64,000 nucleotides of DNA, taken from Aspidapion aeneum (lineage: Eukaryota; Arthropoda; Insecta; Coleoptera; Brentidae). Location: positions 43,170,409-43,234,408 of the forward strand of contig OY755045.1 of the NCBI GenBank assembly GCA_963576565.1, read 5' to 3'. The notes below the pieces were generated by a model. That model made no database searches. It was not told the DNA's origin and saw only the letters and a list, made by a program, of their open reading frames with translations. This document shows, piece after piece, positions 46,157 to 56,419 of this stretch (positions are counted from its first letter, which is position 1; every line of letters starts with the position of its first letter). The position numbers and the translations under genes are program-made.

Positions 46157-46968
46157 GTAAGTTTATATTTTGCTTTAGTGTGTGTACCCTTCTTACATAA
46201 AAAAAATAGTAGAAAGAATGTATTAAAATTAGCCAAATTTTTTTTTGATGTGACGCTATTGTTATAATGTATGTTTGTGTGGACCGCGACAACCTTTTAA
46301 ACTACTCAACCAATTTTGATGACATTTTTAGAGAGAATAATGGTGGATTTGCAGGCAGTTCCAGTAAAGTTGGTCTATCCTCAAGGCTGAATATTTTAAA
46401 CGTTTGATAAAAAATTACTTTTGTCAGGTTTTTGAGACACATCGGAAATTTATAAGATATTTAATAACATTATTATTTGTCAAAAATGTTGTAACCAAAA
46501 AGGTTGTCAGAGTTTTATTTTTCGATATATCTTCTTTGAAACCTATAAAGTGCCTATAAATCAATTTTGATAAAAATTTTAAACAAAACTTTGCTAGGAT
46601 CAATAATATTGAAAAGCCCGAAATAAATTTTATTACAATCTGTCACAGATAAGGTCACTTTCTAAGGGTTAAACATTTTAATTAAATACATCATTTATAC
46701 CACAAAAAGATCAAAATATTGTTTTTAAAGTTGATAATATGATTATTTTTGATGAATTTTTCTTTGCAACAAATTTCGTAGTAAGTAAAAATGTTTTAGT
46801 TTTTGAGAAGCATTTAAAAATGGAAGAGTTCAATATTATTTATTACATTTTTACATATTTTGACGCAATACTTTTTAGTTGGTAAGGTTTTGGATCCGTC
46901 AGGCTTCGTTAGTTTACATTATTATCACCTTTTATTAGGTGATCCGTGTTATTATCTACGAAAACATA

Positions 46969-47586
46969 CAGGGTGTCCCAACTAAAAGCTAACAGAGTTG
47001 TTTTTGGGTATTTTTCGTGCAAATTTGGAGAAACGCTCGGTCACGTCGACTTTGTTTGCGAGGGGGACACTTTCTGGCTATATTGAAATTTTTGTAGCAC
47101 GCACCTCCTTCGAGGGGTATACCTTACCCGTATATTTTGAATAGGGAAAGTGGGTCTAGTGATACCTTGTTTTGAAGGCCTTTTAAATGTCTTTACAACC
47201 GTGTAAAAATTTCAAAAATTAGTTTTTGAGATAATTGCCTTCAAACTTTCAAATTTAACATAGATCGATACATTAAAACTTAGAATTTTATTATAATTAT
47301 AATTCCATGTTGAATTCGAAAATTTAAAAGCAAATATCTCAAAAACTAATGATCGATTTTCGAAATTTTTACTTCAAAACAAAGTATTAAAGTATTACTA
47401 GACCCACTTTCCCTATTCAAAATATAGGAGTAAAGTATACCCCTTGAAGATGGTGCGTGCTACAAAAATTTCTCAAGCCAAAAAGTGCCCCCCTCGCAAA
47501 CAAAATCGACGTGTCCGAGCGTTTCTTCAAATTCGCACGTAAAATACCCAAAAACACTTCTGTTACCTTTTAGTTGGGACACTCTG
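46969..47586. mobile_element. Mariner-type MITE, uninterrupted copy
   Basis: Ends CAGGGTGTCCCAACTAAAAG and CTTTTAGTTGGGACACTCTG (one or two mismatches) are flanked by TA at 46967-46968 and 47587-47588. Inner words TTTGGAGAAACGCTCGGTCA, AGGGAAAGTGGGTCTAGTGA and AAAATTTCAAAAATTAGTTT pair with inverses on the right. The interior matches the MITE at 14124-17739, with different outermost bases. It lies in intron 1 of the host gene and is noncoding. Confidence 0.85.
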
Positions 47587-47978
47587 TATATACGCAAAGT
47601 TATTTTTCTTTACATCATCAATTTACCATTACTATTTTTTTACTTTACGCCAGATTAATAACTAAAATACTTGGAAATTGTGTAAAAGTTAATTTTTTTA
47701 GCAACCTAAATTTAGTCATTTATGACGTAAATGATTTACATTTGCAACTAAACTAAAACCGTCTCTATACACTATCCGGGTGGCGAAACAACGATCGAAA
47801 GACAAAAGATAAAACATAAAAAATCTAAAATAAAAGACATCGAAAGCACATTAGTTTGAAAGTTAAAAAAAATGGAAAAAATAAAATAGCGAAAAAACAG
47901 AGCATTGGAAAAAAATATCAAAACGACTAAAAATAAAAAAAAGATTGAAAGGAGGTAATGGGAGATTAGTTTAGATCC

Positions 47979-48184
47979 AACGTCTTTATACTTTTACACC
48001 GGTTACCCAAAAAGGTTTGAAAGGTCATTGAAACTGACTGAGAACTGTAATCAGATTCAAAAATCTACGTCACCGGGTTGTCTTAAACCATTTGTTTTAT
48101 GAAAACCCGATGACGCAGCTCCAGTCGTCCAGTTTCATGACTGGTCAAATTCTGTAGACAACCTGTGCAAAAGTATAAAGACGT
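47979..48184. mobile_element. 205 bp MITE, GTCTTTATACTTTTAC family, copy 1
   Basis: Ends AACGTCTTTATACTTTTACA and GCAAAAGTATAAAGACGTT are inverted repeats. The next stretches, GGTTACC against GACAACC and TGACTGGTCAAATTCTG, are shared with the copy at 55628-55830. TAGAT occurs on both flanks, perhaps part of a target duplication. Nested in the foldback of intron 1. Confidence 0.75.
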
Positions 48185-48249
48185 TAGATTATGTTAGGTT
48201 AAGTTAAAAAAAGGTTAGAAATCTGTTTTACTTGAGGTCAGATTAAGTT

Positions 48250-49004
48250 AAGCCGTTTTCAAGCGAATAACTAGTAATTACTAGTATTTACCACTGGCGT
48301 TCAAGCCTTGGTAAATACCACTCCTTGAAGAGTGACGTCACGAATAAGCCCTTTGTTTTTGAGGAAGGTTATTGGATTTTATAGCCTCACAATCATTTGT
48401 TTTGTCTCTTTTTCGGAAAAATTTTGCATGCATTTTTGCAATGAGTGAAATTTATTGTACTGTAACAGTAAAGTTATGTACAGCACTCTGTTGACTATGT
48501 TGTGGACAGTTCCAGTGAAAACTTTAAATCGTTTTCCGTTCGTTTAATTTGTATATAGTTTCGATTGTACAATGTGATGGCCTCCTCTATATTGTGATGC
48601 CAACATTTTGGTTTCATCAACCCTTCCAATGGCTTCCTCTAATTTTTCCAATGTAGACTTTGATACACCTAATAGCATAAAAAACAGTATCATTATATTA
48701 ATCTAACCACTGTTGTGCAGTGTGGAACAGTCAAATACGCCAGTATTTCAGAGTCGGTCGAGAAGAACTCAAAATCAATAATGGCTAGAAGATTGTTATT
48801 CATCTTTCAAAAAGCAGCGCACTAAAACAAACAAAATTTCTTTAAAAAATCGCAAAAAAAAAACAACAAACAATAACCGGTTATAAAAAAAGCTATTCAA
48901 GCGGTGTTTCTGCGGTATTAGGCTAAGGGCCTAAACAGCTGATTTTAAATGTCAACCAAGGGATAACCAGAGGTAATGACTAGATATTCATTTGAAAACG
49001 GCTT
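48250..49004. mobile_element. 755 bp MITE with AAGCCGTTTTCAA ends
   Basis: The left end AAGCCGTTTTCAAGCGAAT, then AACTAGTAATTAC, pairs with the right end TTCATTTGAAAACGGCTT, preceded by GGTAATGACTAG. The inner part is single-copy within the window and noncoding. Flanks AGTT and TTGT give no clear target duplication. Confidence 0.65.
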
Positions 49005-49221
49005 TTGTGAAATTTCGGTTGGGTACGTTTAGTTGGAAGGGGGTTAGAAAGTTTAGTTTAGTTAAAATCTTGTAATAATTCGATCTTTTGACCTTTGGTA
49101 GTCGGTATTTTGTATTTCCGATTTTTTATTATCTTGTAATTTTGATTGAAGTATTGGATCTTTTGTCTTTCATTCTTATTCCCGTTTTAGACACAATAAA
49201 ACAATTTTAATTTCATTTTAG

Positions 49222-50272
49222 GCACTCACTAAAGAAATATCATCTTCTTTGGCTAGAACCCCCAACGTACCAAAGTGGGTGAATGAAAATACACCAGAAG
49301 CTCAAAAAATAAAAAATGACTTTCTTGCAGCTTTTCGAAACTCGACAAAAAGTAAAGCATCTAAGATAGCAGATATTCAAAAGAACGATGATGAGCCAGT
49401 ATATTCTAACATTGACCAAAATGATCAACAATTATTCGATCAGGATTCCGATAAAGATGTTAAAAATTTCTCGACAAATAAAAAATTGGCTGCAAAATCA
49501 AAAACAAAACCAAATAGAAAAAATAAAATAACTACTACAAGTCCATCAAGTATTTTTGAAAAATATGAAGAGAATATTTTCCAAGATTTATTGAAATCAA
49601 GTGATTTAGATCATGAGCAGCAAGATCAGAACTCAAGTCCTGAAGCAGAGCTACTCATTGATAATGTAGCATCACAAAATATTTCTTTTTCAGAAAGGAA
49701 AAAGAAAAATAATGGAACTAAAAGAGCAAAATATATGGAAGAACGGACAAAATCTAGCAAGTTTTTAGAGAAAAATAATAAATTTAATCAAGAAATTATG
49801 TCTAACCAAATGTTGAGTAGCGCTAACAATAACTTGAATGAAAGAGGCTCCCAAAAGTCAGGAAAAGAGAAACAGAGAAATGTAACTACCACTAGTACAA
49901 CAGAAAATTTAGGAGATGTAGACAACGTCATTCTTCAAAAATCTTTAAATATCGTAACGCCTGAAGATCAAGAGTTAAAATACAATCACCTAAAAAAGAC
50001 CGATACAAGCTCTCCTGCAGTTTTATCCGATTTACTTAACAAAATTGGCCTTAAACACCCTTCAGCAATCAATAGTTTTTCTTATTCTCAAAACGAATCC
50101 ACAAAAATCTGTTGGTATGAAAGAATATTTGCTCAGTTTGATGGAAAACAGGAGCTTAATCATACTTGGCTGGAATATGAAGTCGTTTTTGAAACACCCA
50201 GTGAAAGAAATGACGACAATGATGCTAGAAACTTTGACGAGTATGGACAATTATACTTTATTGATGTTATTG
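49222..50272 (+). CDS. Host gene, coding exon 2: secreted Asn/Lys/Ser-rich protein
   Basis: The acceptor TTTCATTTTAG ends at 49221 and the donor GTAAGT starts at 50273. The exon encodes residues 13-362 plus the first base of codon 363. It opens ALTKEISSSLARTPNVPKWV, followed by a long hydrophilic, probably disordered stretch rich in Asn, Lys, Ser, Asp and Glu (to about residue 280). A more ordered segment follows, with aromatic residues: STKICWYERIFAQFDGKQEL, then HTWLEYEVVFETPSE and YGQLYFIDVI. The ordered part continues across the splice into exon 3 (DPYTDQTQEIPFRLYWHNQN). I do not recognise the family. The composition and signal peptide suggest an extracellular or matrix-type protein, which is an inference only. 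The total protein is 814 residues. Confidence 0.85.
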
Positions 50273-50308
50273 GTAAGTTATGTAAGTAACTGCCATCTAC
50301 ATAAAATT

Positions 50309-51355
50309 GATATCTATTTATCTATCTATTTAGCCTTCTTCGATCCATCTTTGGACATAGGCCTCCCCCAATATCTTCCACTCTTCTCTGTCTGTCGCCG
50401 TGTTCATCCATCTAGTTCCCGCGTGTTTCAAATCGTCCGCCCTTCTCATTCGGGGTCTTCCCCTACTTTTATTATTTTCACAAGGTCTCCAGTTTACAAT
50501 ACATTTGTTCCATCAATCGTCTTTCTGTCTGATATTATGACCGGCAAATTTCCATTTTAATTTTGCGACTTCTCCGCTGAAATCTGACATCCCTTTTTCT
50601 GTTAGCTTTATATGTAACATTTTGTCTTTCCATTGATCTTTGGGCTTTTGTTACCTTATCCTTGTTTGATTTTGTAAGTGTCCAGGTCTGGGATCCATAG
50701 GCAAGTACAGGAAGGATACATTAGTTATACACTTTAGTTTTGAGGTACTGAGGATATATTTTTTAATATTTAGCTTAATTTACCGAATGCTGCCCAGGCC
50801 CATCTTACTAATAATTTGTCCCAGGTTCGGTTATATATTCCTCTATTTGTTCTATTTTCTTTTGGTTTATTCTGATCGTAATATGTGTTTGTTATGATTT
50901 TAGTTTTAGTGTAGTTCATGCTTAAGCCTATATTTTTTGCTGCTGTATCCAGTTCTTCCAGCATTTTTAGCAGTTCTTCTTTCTTGTCTGTTATTAAGGC
51001 GATATCATCAGCATATCTTAAGTAGTTTAAGTATTGTCCGTTTACTTTGATGCCTATTTCTTTCCAATCACCCTGTCTCATACCTTTTCTTATGCGGTTT
51101 GGCTTGGTTCCTTCGTGGATTTTAATTGATGTAGTTGCTTCGCTATATATATTGGCTATTAAGTCTGTATATCTGTGATCTATTCGGCTATTAATTAAAT
51201 ATGCTTTTACTGCCCAGTGCTCAATGCTATCAAGAGCTTTTTCGAAGTCTATAAACACAATATATAGTGTAATGTTGAATTCGTTGGCTCATTCTATTAG
51301 GATTTTTATGGTTAATAAGTGGTCAACTGAACTGAAACCTTTTCTGAAAACTGCT
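50309..51355 (-). mobile_element. 5'-truncated RTE-like LINE in intron 2
   Basis: A 1.05 kb 3' portion in antisense to the host gene, flanked by a perfect 14 bp target duplication, ATCTACATAAAATT (50295-50308 and 51356-51369). The tail on its own strand is a run of short GATA-type repeats. It encodes the end of the RT and the C-terminal domain (NTATDREEWKILGEAYVQRW near 50345-50405), a common ending of RTE-type elements. It is distinct from the LINE at 14468. Confidence 0.9.
50770..51258 (-). pseudogene. RTE-like reverse transcriptase fragment
   Basis: A frame of 162 codons with FIDFEKALDSIEHW (catalytic Asp region), RIRKGMRQGD, a deletion where the SPxLF segment should follow, EIGIKVNGQYLNYLRYADDI with the Asp pair, and GLSMNYTKTKIITN. 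The deletion between RQGD and WKEIG removes part of the palm, so the enzyme is dead. The remaining C-terminal part continues in other frames to about 50320 (LPVLAYGSQTWTLTKSN near 50665-50720). Confidence 0.85.
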
Positions 51356-51377
51356 ATCTACATAAAATTTATGGACC

Positions 51378-51433
51378 TACTGCAAAACCTCAGAAGCATT
51401 CGTCGGTTTGAATGCTTCTGAGGTTTTGCAGTA
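51378..51433. repeat. Perfect 24 bp hairpin
   Basis: Arms 51378-51401 and 51410-51433 are exact complements (CTGCAAAACCTCAGAAGCAT and inverse), with an 8-base loop GTCGGTTT. It lies in intron 2, nine bases after the LINE target duplication. If transcribed with the host gene it would fold into a short perfect stem. No function is known, and a fresh inverted duplication is an alternative. Confidence 0.85.
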
Positions 51434-51521
51434 TGAAATTTTCACAGAAATTAGTGGTCGGCTTAAATAAGATCTGCAAGTAGTTTATTAAAATTGGCCT
51501 ACTCTAACAACACTTTTTAAG

Positions 51522-52420
51522 AGGTTAAAGTTTAAACAAATAAAGAACCCCGCACTCGTTTTTGTGAATGTTGTAATAAGAAAAACCATCACATTACGGA
51601 AAAAAATTAAGTTACCATAAAAATGACTTAGTAGGGGCCTAAAGACAAAGTCAAAACTAGCAACATTGTATTTTGACATGAATTGATAGTTTTATATCAT
51701 CATATTTAAAGAAAACAATTTTTTCTTACTAAATGAAATTGATTTCAGCTGCTTTAAGTTATTTTTTGTACGACAAAAATGAATTTACTAAATATGTTGC
51801 GGTAGAACACATTATAACAAATGTTTTAAATACATAAAAAAATTAAATAATAAAAAAAAAATTTGTTGTGTTTAAATTAATTTTGAGATATTTCTGGAAA
51901 ACGGTTCGGTGAATTTTAATTTACCTTTACCTGCTCATTTTCGTAACTTAGCGTAAAAATAGGAAAAAATGTTTTTTTTTGCTATGTCTAGTTTTAAAGG
52001 TATTAATTTATATATTTTTAAATATTCTTAGATTAACCGGACGGCAACACAAAAAAAAGTTATTTCACCTCCAATGTTTCCTGCAGATACCCCCTGTATA
52101 TTGTCTAATAAATTAACAAGAATGACATTATAAGTGACTTTGTCTTTAGGCCTCTACTAAGTTATTTTTATGGTAATTAATTTTTTTCGGTCAAAATGAA
52201 AGTTTTTTTTATTAGAACATTCACAAAAACAACTATTTAACGAACTTTGACCGTTAATATCCTAAAAACTGTACATAGAACAACTTAACTTTGTTTACAT
52301 TATTTTGTAGTCACATATTCTACTATAACATACTAAAATTGTAGCCAATTCCACCGAGACAAAAACTTCCCATATGTATAAACGGGTGCGGGGTTCTTAT
52401 AATAATTTTATTAAACCACA
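51522..52420. mobile_element. Foldback MITE in intron 2
   Basis: The left terminus ATAAAGAACCCCGCACTCGT pairs with ACGGGTGCGGGGTTCTTAT on the right. Inner pairs are TTTGTGAATGTT with AACATTCACAAA-like, and TTACCATAAAAATGACTTAG, then AGGGGCCTAAAGACAAAGTC, with their inverses at 52137-52190. Noncoding. At 52803 a separate mariner-type terminus (CAGGGTGTTCCAATTCC after TA) is seen without a partner. Confidence 0.7.
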
Positions 52421-53073
52421 TAAATATAGACTTTCAGCGTAGAATAAAATAAATTTCTTGCAACAAATCTGTTAATAACTCAAATGTTGCGACAGCTGTG
52501 GTTTTAAAGTTTAATCAGAAAAATAAAAAATTCCTCAACTTTTGAAACCATAAAATATATGCAAAATCAGACATTCAATAGCATTTGTATTTGTCTGTTT
52601 TCAAAAATCCATAACATAATTTTATTTCCACAACTTTTGTAATAAGTAAACATGTTACAAGAGTTATAGTTTTCAAGATATTTAGAAAAATGCAAAAATT
52701 CAATTATAATAAATATTTATTTTCAATTTTTTAATTAATTTCCATTTTAAAGCAGTACCTATTAGTTGGAAAGCTATTACATGGCTCCGTTTAGGTAATA
52801 TACAGGGTGTTCCAATTCCATTTTTACATCCAGGAATGAAGTGCGTGAGACATTGTATATGATTACATCAAATGAAAATGCGCCTATCGAAAACGTTGTC
52901 TTGATGTAGGGGACTAGCTATCTTGACTTTTGAATTGGATACCTTTTCTCTTGCACTTGAGACTTGTCGATGCAAGAGTGAAAGTGAACAGATTGTATAA
53001 TAATATAATATGATATGTAATGTGTTTAAAGATTTTATTAGTTAAAGGTAAAAATATTTTATTGATTTTTTAG

Positions 53074-54431
53074 ATCCCTACACAGATCAAACCCAAGAAA
53101 TACCATTCAGACTATACTGGCACAACCAAAATACTTCATTTTGGGTAAATGAAACGAAAAGATGTGGAATGGCAAACCATTTGGACAAAACTTATAAAGA
53201 AGACTTGGATGGAAGCTCGAAATACCTTTCGGTACGGCTTACTAACATGATTCGAGAAGATTTAATGCCTAAAAATGATTTTAAAGATATTGCTGATAAA
53301 GATATGGAAAACGAAAATGATAAAAGTAAACTTGTTGGTGCTACTAAAACATACGAAAATATGAAAAACAAAACTAATGAAAATATCAAAAACCAACTTG
53401 AAAAAATAATAACATCCACTACGGACAATAAAAATAAAAATCTCAACGAAGATGGAGAAAAAAACATAATCCAAAGTTACCAAAAAAAACTCAAAACTAA
53501 AGAAAATATTTTAACTACCACACCAAATGCAGATCCAGGCTATTTAGATCCAAGTATGGAAATTTCTACTATCGATAACATGGACCTATCTGCTAGTTTA
53601 AGTAATGAGCTACAAGAATATGACCAGACAGACTTTAGCAGTGAGAATCCTAATGATTACTCTACGGAAATAAATAATAAAATATTAACGCCTCAAAAAC
53701 CTAGTAAAGCAGAGCGCAATACTAAATCTCAAGCTGCACACAGGACAGACAGTCTGCAGCCATTGTATTTCAATGAGTATCACAAAGATATTACTGAGGA
53801 GTCAACTACAAAATCAATTAGTAAAGAATATATGGAATATTATGAAGATTCCGAAACTGAACAACAAGATGATCATCAATCTTTAATAAGTAACATTAAA
53901 TTATCAAAAGTAATTGAAGAATCAACTACGAAATCTATTAATAATAAAAATATAAATTATTATAAAGATTATAATACTGAACAACAACGAGAAAATAATC
54001 ATCAATCTTCAATAAGTAATATTAACTTATCAAAACCAAACACACTACTTAAACCAAACACACTACTTAAAACAAACACTCAACGTAATATTGGAGATTA
54101 TGACACCTTAGAAATTCATTGGGACAGGACAGAAAATAATGTTTTTGGTGAAACTCCCCAACCTGAAACAAGTTTAACTTCAAAACCATCTTTGTCGAAA
54201 AAATTCGAATGCCCTCCATATTTTGCAAGTATTCTTTTTAACTCCAAATTGTTGCCTCATCTTTGCAGCATTCAACTTAACACTGATGACAGCATTGATA
54301 TTAGAGGCAGATTCGTAGCTACAAAAAAAGTAGTGGAGGAAGTTGATGGTAAAAAAGTTGAGCTGGATAAGCCGATGTTTGAGGTGACTGAAGATACAAA
54401 GATAAGGGTCTTTGACAACCAGAACTATTAG
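53074..54431 (+). CDS. Host gene, coding exon 3 and stop
   Basis: The acceptor TTGATTTTTTAG ends at 53073. The split codon G/AT gives Asp 363, and the frame runs open to TAG at 54429. The first part, DPYTDQTQEIPFRLYWHNQN, then TSFWVNETKRCGMANHLD, completes the ordered region begun in exon 2. Residues from about 400 to 740 are hydrophilic and rich in Asn, Lys, Ser, Thr and Glu. Two imperfect repeats of about 40 residues start EESTTKSI near residues 604 and 644, and a KPNTLLK triplet follows. The last 75 residues are more compact (FECPPYFASILFN, LLPHLCSIQLN, VFDNQNY). No known domain was recognised. The N-terminal 32 codons precede any ATG, so this exon depends on splicing. Confidence 0.85.
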
Positions 54432-54549
54432 GAGTGTTTATAGAGGAAATTGATGGTAAAAAAGTTGCGGTGGATAAGCCGATTTTTTAGGTGACTGAAG
54501 ATACAAAGGTAAGGGTGTTTGACAACCAGAACTATTAGGACTGTGTTTA
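54336..54549 (+). repeat. 107 bp tandem duplication across the host stop codon
   Basis: Unit 1 (54336-54442) holds the last 31 codons and the stop. Unit 2 (54443-54549) repeats it with a constant 107 base offset and about 10 differences. GATGGTAAAAAAGTTG, then GATAAGCCGAT and TTTGACAACCAGAACTATTA occur in both. In unit 2 the equivalent of MFEV reads IF-stop, so that copy cannot be coding even if reached in frame. The duplication follows the TAG and is presumably 3' UTR. Confidence 0.9.
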
Positions 54550-54763
54550 TAAGCTTTATATAACATAACTATGTTAGACATTATTATTAATATATTTAGC
54601 AATGTATAATAAGCAAAGGACTTAACCAAATATAGATTGTACTCTTTTAAAAAAATCAGTTAAATACTATTTTTTTAATTGGACGTTGGAGCCTATATTG
54701 TGTTAACAAGCTAACCTAAACCAAGGATATATAAAATTTATATTCCTGCCTAAACCACAAAGT

Positions 54764-55279
54764 TTTTCGGCCCCGAGCCAGCCCTGGGGATATCATACAA
54801 TGCTGCTAAATCAACCATATTAAAATGGATGGAGAATAGCTTCCAACAATACTGGATAAATATACCAGAACTGGCTCACTCTAAAGAGTTCATTAAAGGA
54901 CCTTGTAGAAACAGAGCCAGGAACATTATTGGACTTACCAGACAGGTCTTTATACGGGTCACTGTCGACTGAGAGTGCCCATGCACAGAATGGGACTAAC
55001 AGAAGAGACCGAATGTAGACTCTGTATGCAGGATGACGAAACAGTCAGACATGTACTGTGCGAATGTCCGGCTATTGCACGTTTACGTCAGAATACTTTC
55101 GGTAAACCTCAGATCGACTCAGAAGATCTGAACAGTGTCTCACCCAAACTGATAGCCGGCCTTTTTGGAGGATTAGGCATACAGTGGTGAGAAACCACTC
55201 AAAAGTGAGCCACGATAGACCCACTGGTGGTCGCAGTGGAAGGGCTGCAAGGCCCACTCACATATGAATCATCATCATC
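54764..55279 (+). mobile_element. 5'-truncated RNase H-bearing LINE, copy 2
   Basis: A 516 bp fragment flanked by a 12 bp target duplication, AAACCACAAAGT (54752-54763 and 55280-55291), with an (ATC)n tail. From 54797 on it follows the copy at 24900-25530 closely. The first 30 bases (TTTTCGGCCCCGAGCCAGCC) differ and may be a rearranged 5' junction. It lies about 330 bases after the host stop codon. Confidence 0.9.
54975..55190 (+). pseudogene. LINE zinc-binding tail domain fragment
   Basis: MHRMGLTEETECRLCMQDDE, then TVRHVLCECPAIARLRQNTF and LFGGLGIQW before the stop. The Cys-x2-Cys-x8-His-x2-Cys pattern is intact. The upstream ELAHSKEFIKGPCRNRARNI is in another frame near 54868-54930. This is the C-terminal end of the LINE polyprotein only, without any enzyme domain. 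Confidence 0.75.
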
Positions 55280-55627
55280 AAACCACAAAGTATAGGCCTA
55301 AGCTAACTAAAAAATATGGGTTGATTGACTAAGTTTGTAGCTTACCAAATCCTGTGTCACTCACCGAAAAAGGGTCCTGAAACAAAAAAAATTGTTAGTT
55401 TATTTTTAAAATAGAAAGAGAGGTATTCATATATTTAGAGAGGACCTTATATTTAAAGTAGCAGTTAAGTTTGTAAACAAAGCGTCAAAGGACCGAAAAA
55501 ACTAGGCACACAGCTTGGTGGAGTCAAACAAATATCTCCAGAGTGGCAGGACTAACTTCAATTGGTGTCTAATAGATCATAAGAGATTATAATTTTTGGA
55601 AGAAATATTGAAATCTAGAGCTGCACC

Positions 55628-55830
55628 CAAGGTCTTTATACTTTTACAAAGGTTGCCTACAGAATTTGACCAGTCATGTGAACTTAACTGGACGATCGTA
55701 GCTGCGTCGTTGGGTTCCCATAAAACAGAAGGCAACTCGGTGACGTAGATTTTTTAATCTGATTACACCAGTCAGGTTCAATGACCTGTCAAATTCTGTA
55801 GGTAACCTATGTAAAAGTATAATGAGCTTG
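55628..55830. mobile_element. 203 bp MITE, GTCTTTATACTTTTAC family, copy 2
   Basis: Ends CAAGGTCTTTATACTTTTAC and GTAAAAGTATAATGAGCTTG are inverted repeats. They are flanked by a perfect 9 bp duplication, AGCTGCACC (55619-55627 and 55831-55839). The interior shares GACCAGTCATG-type and GTCAAATTCTGTAG words with copy 1 at 47979. A 9 bp duplication would fit Mutator-like elements, but the termini alone do not prove it. Confidence 0.85.
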
Positions 55831-55852
55831 AGCTGCACCTAGTAGTCGTGGC

Positions 55853-56120
55853 CAGTGGCGGATCCAGGATTTCCGGGGGGGAGGGGCCAAAGTGGCAGCA
55901 AACAACAAAATATTTTTTATAAGCGATTTTTGATAGATCTGAGGTGTGAAATTTAGTAAGTAAAGGATATGTATGGCGCCGCAGGTGAAATTTTTTTTAA
56001 ATTATATAAAATTTCTGACAAATTTTAAATAAGTGATGCTGCTAAACTAAAAAATAAGTTATATGTCAAGGAGGGGGGGACCGGGCCCGGGCCCCTCTGC
56101 CCCCCCTGGATCCGCCACTG
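55853..56120. mobile_element. hAT-like MITE, copy 4, with intact 8 bp duplication
   Basis: A 268 bp element with ends CAGTGGCGGATCCAGG and CCTGGATCCGCCACTG, a perfect 16 bp inverted repeat. The exact 8 bp target duplication GTCGTGGC is at 55845-55852 and 56121-56128. This identifies the family of copies at 923, 1960 and 5932 as hAT-like. G-runs follow each end. Noncoding. Confidence 0.9.
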
Positions 56121-56280
56121 GTCGTGGCTGCCATCTTGGATTTAAAATTTTCACCAGCTTTTGTTTCCTTTAAAATTTAATATTTTCCTAACTAGAACAT
56201 ACAAACACATTAAAATTATTTTCAAAACAGCTGATCGGTTGTCCTCCATTGTTTGTCAACGATCAGCTGTTTCTATACAG

Positions 56281-56412
56281 CCGGCTGTCCATTATCTGCG
56301 CGGACTTATTTTATTGGACTTTATTTTTGTAAAATTTTTAAATCAACCAATCACAGCCTGTGAAAGATAAATCCGCGCGGATAGTAAGCGCTATGGACTG
56401 GGCATCCAGCCT
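56281..56412. mobile_element. Possible small MITE (ATCTGCGCGGA ends)
   Basis: GGCTGTCCATTATCTGCGCG on the left resembles, with gaps, the inverse of CGCGCGGATAGTAAGCGCTA and TGGACTGGGC on the right. A separate palindrome, CAGCTGATCG with inverse CGATCAGCTG, lies just upstream at 56228-56268. Evidence is limited to these imperfect ends. Confidence 0.35.
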
Positions 56413-56419
56413 TATAAGT

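Larger units (their letters stand above)
47797..49171. mobile_element. Foldback with GATCGAAAGACAAAAG-type ends
   Basis: The left end has an A-rich degenerate array (GATCGAAAGACAAAAGAT, AAAAGACATCGAAAG, GAAAAAAC). The right end has the inverse (TTCGATCTTTTGACC, GATCTTTTGTCTTTC). This resembles the array at 27860-28070. Two smaller elements lie inside (47979 and 48250). It fills the second half of intron 1 and stops about 50 bases before the exon-2 acceptor. Confidence 0.5.
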
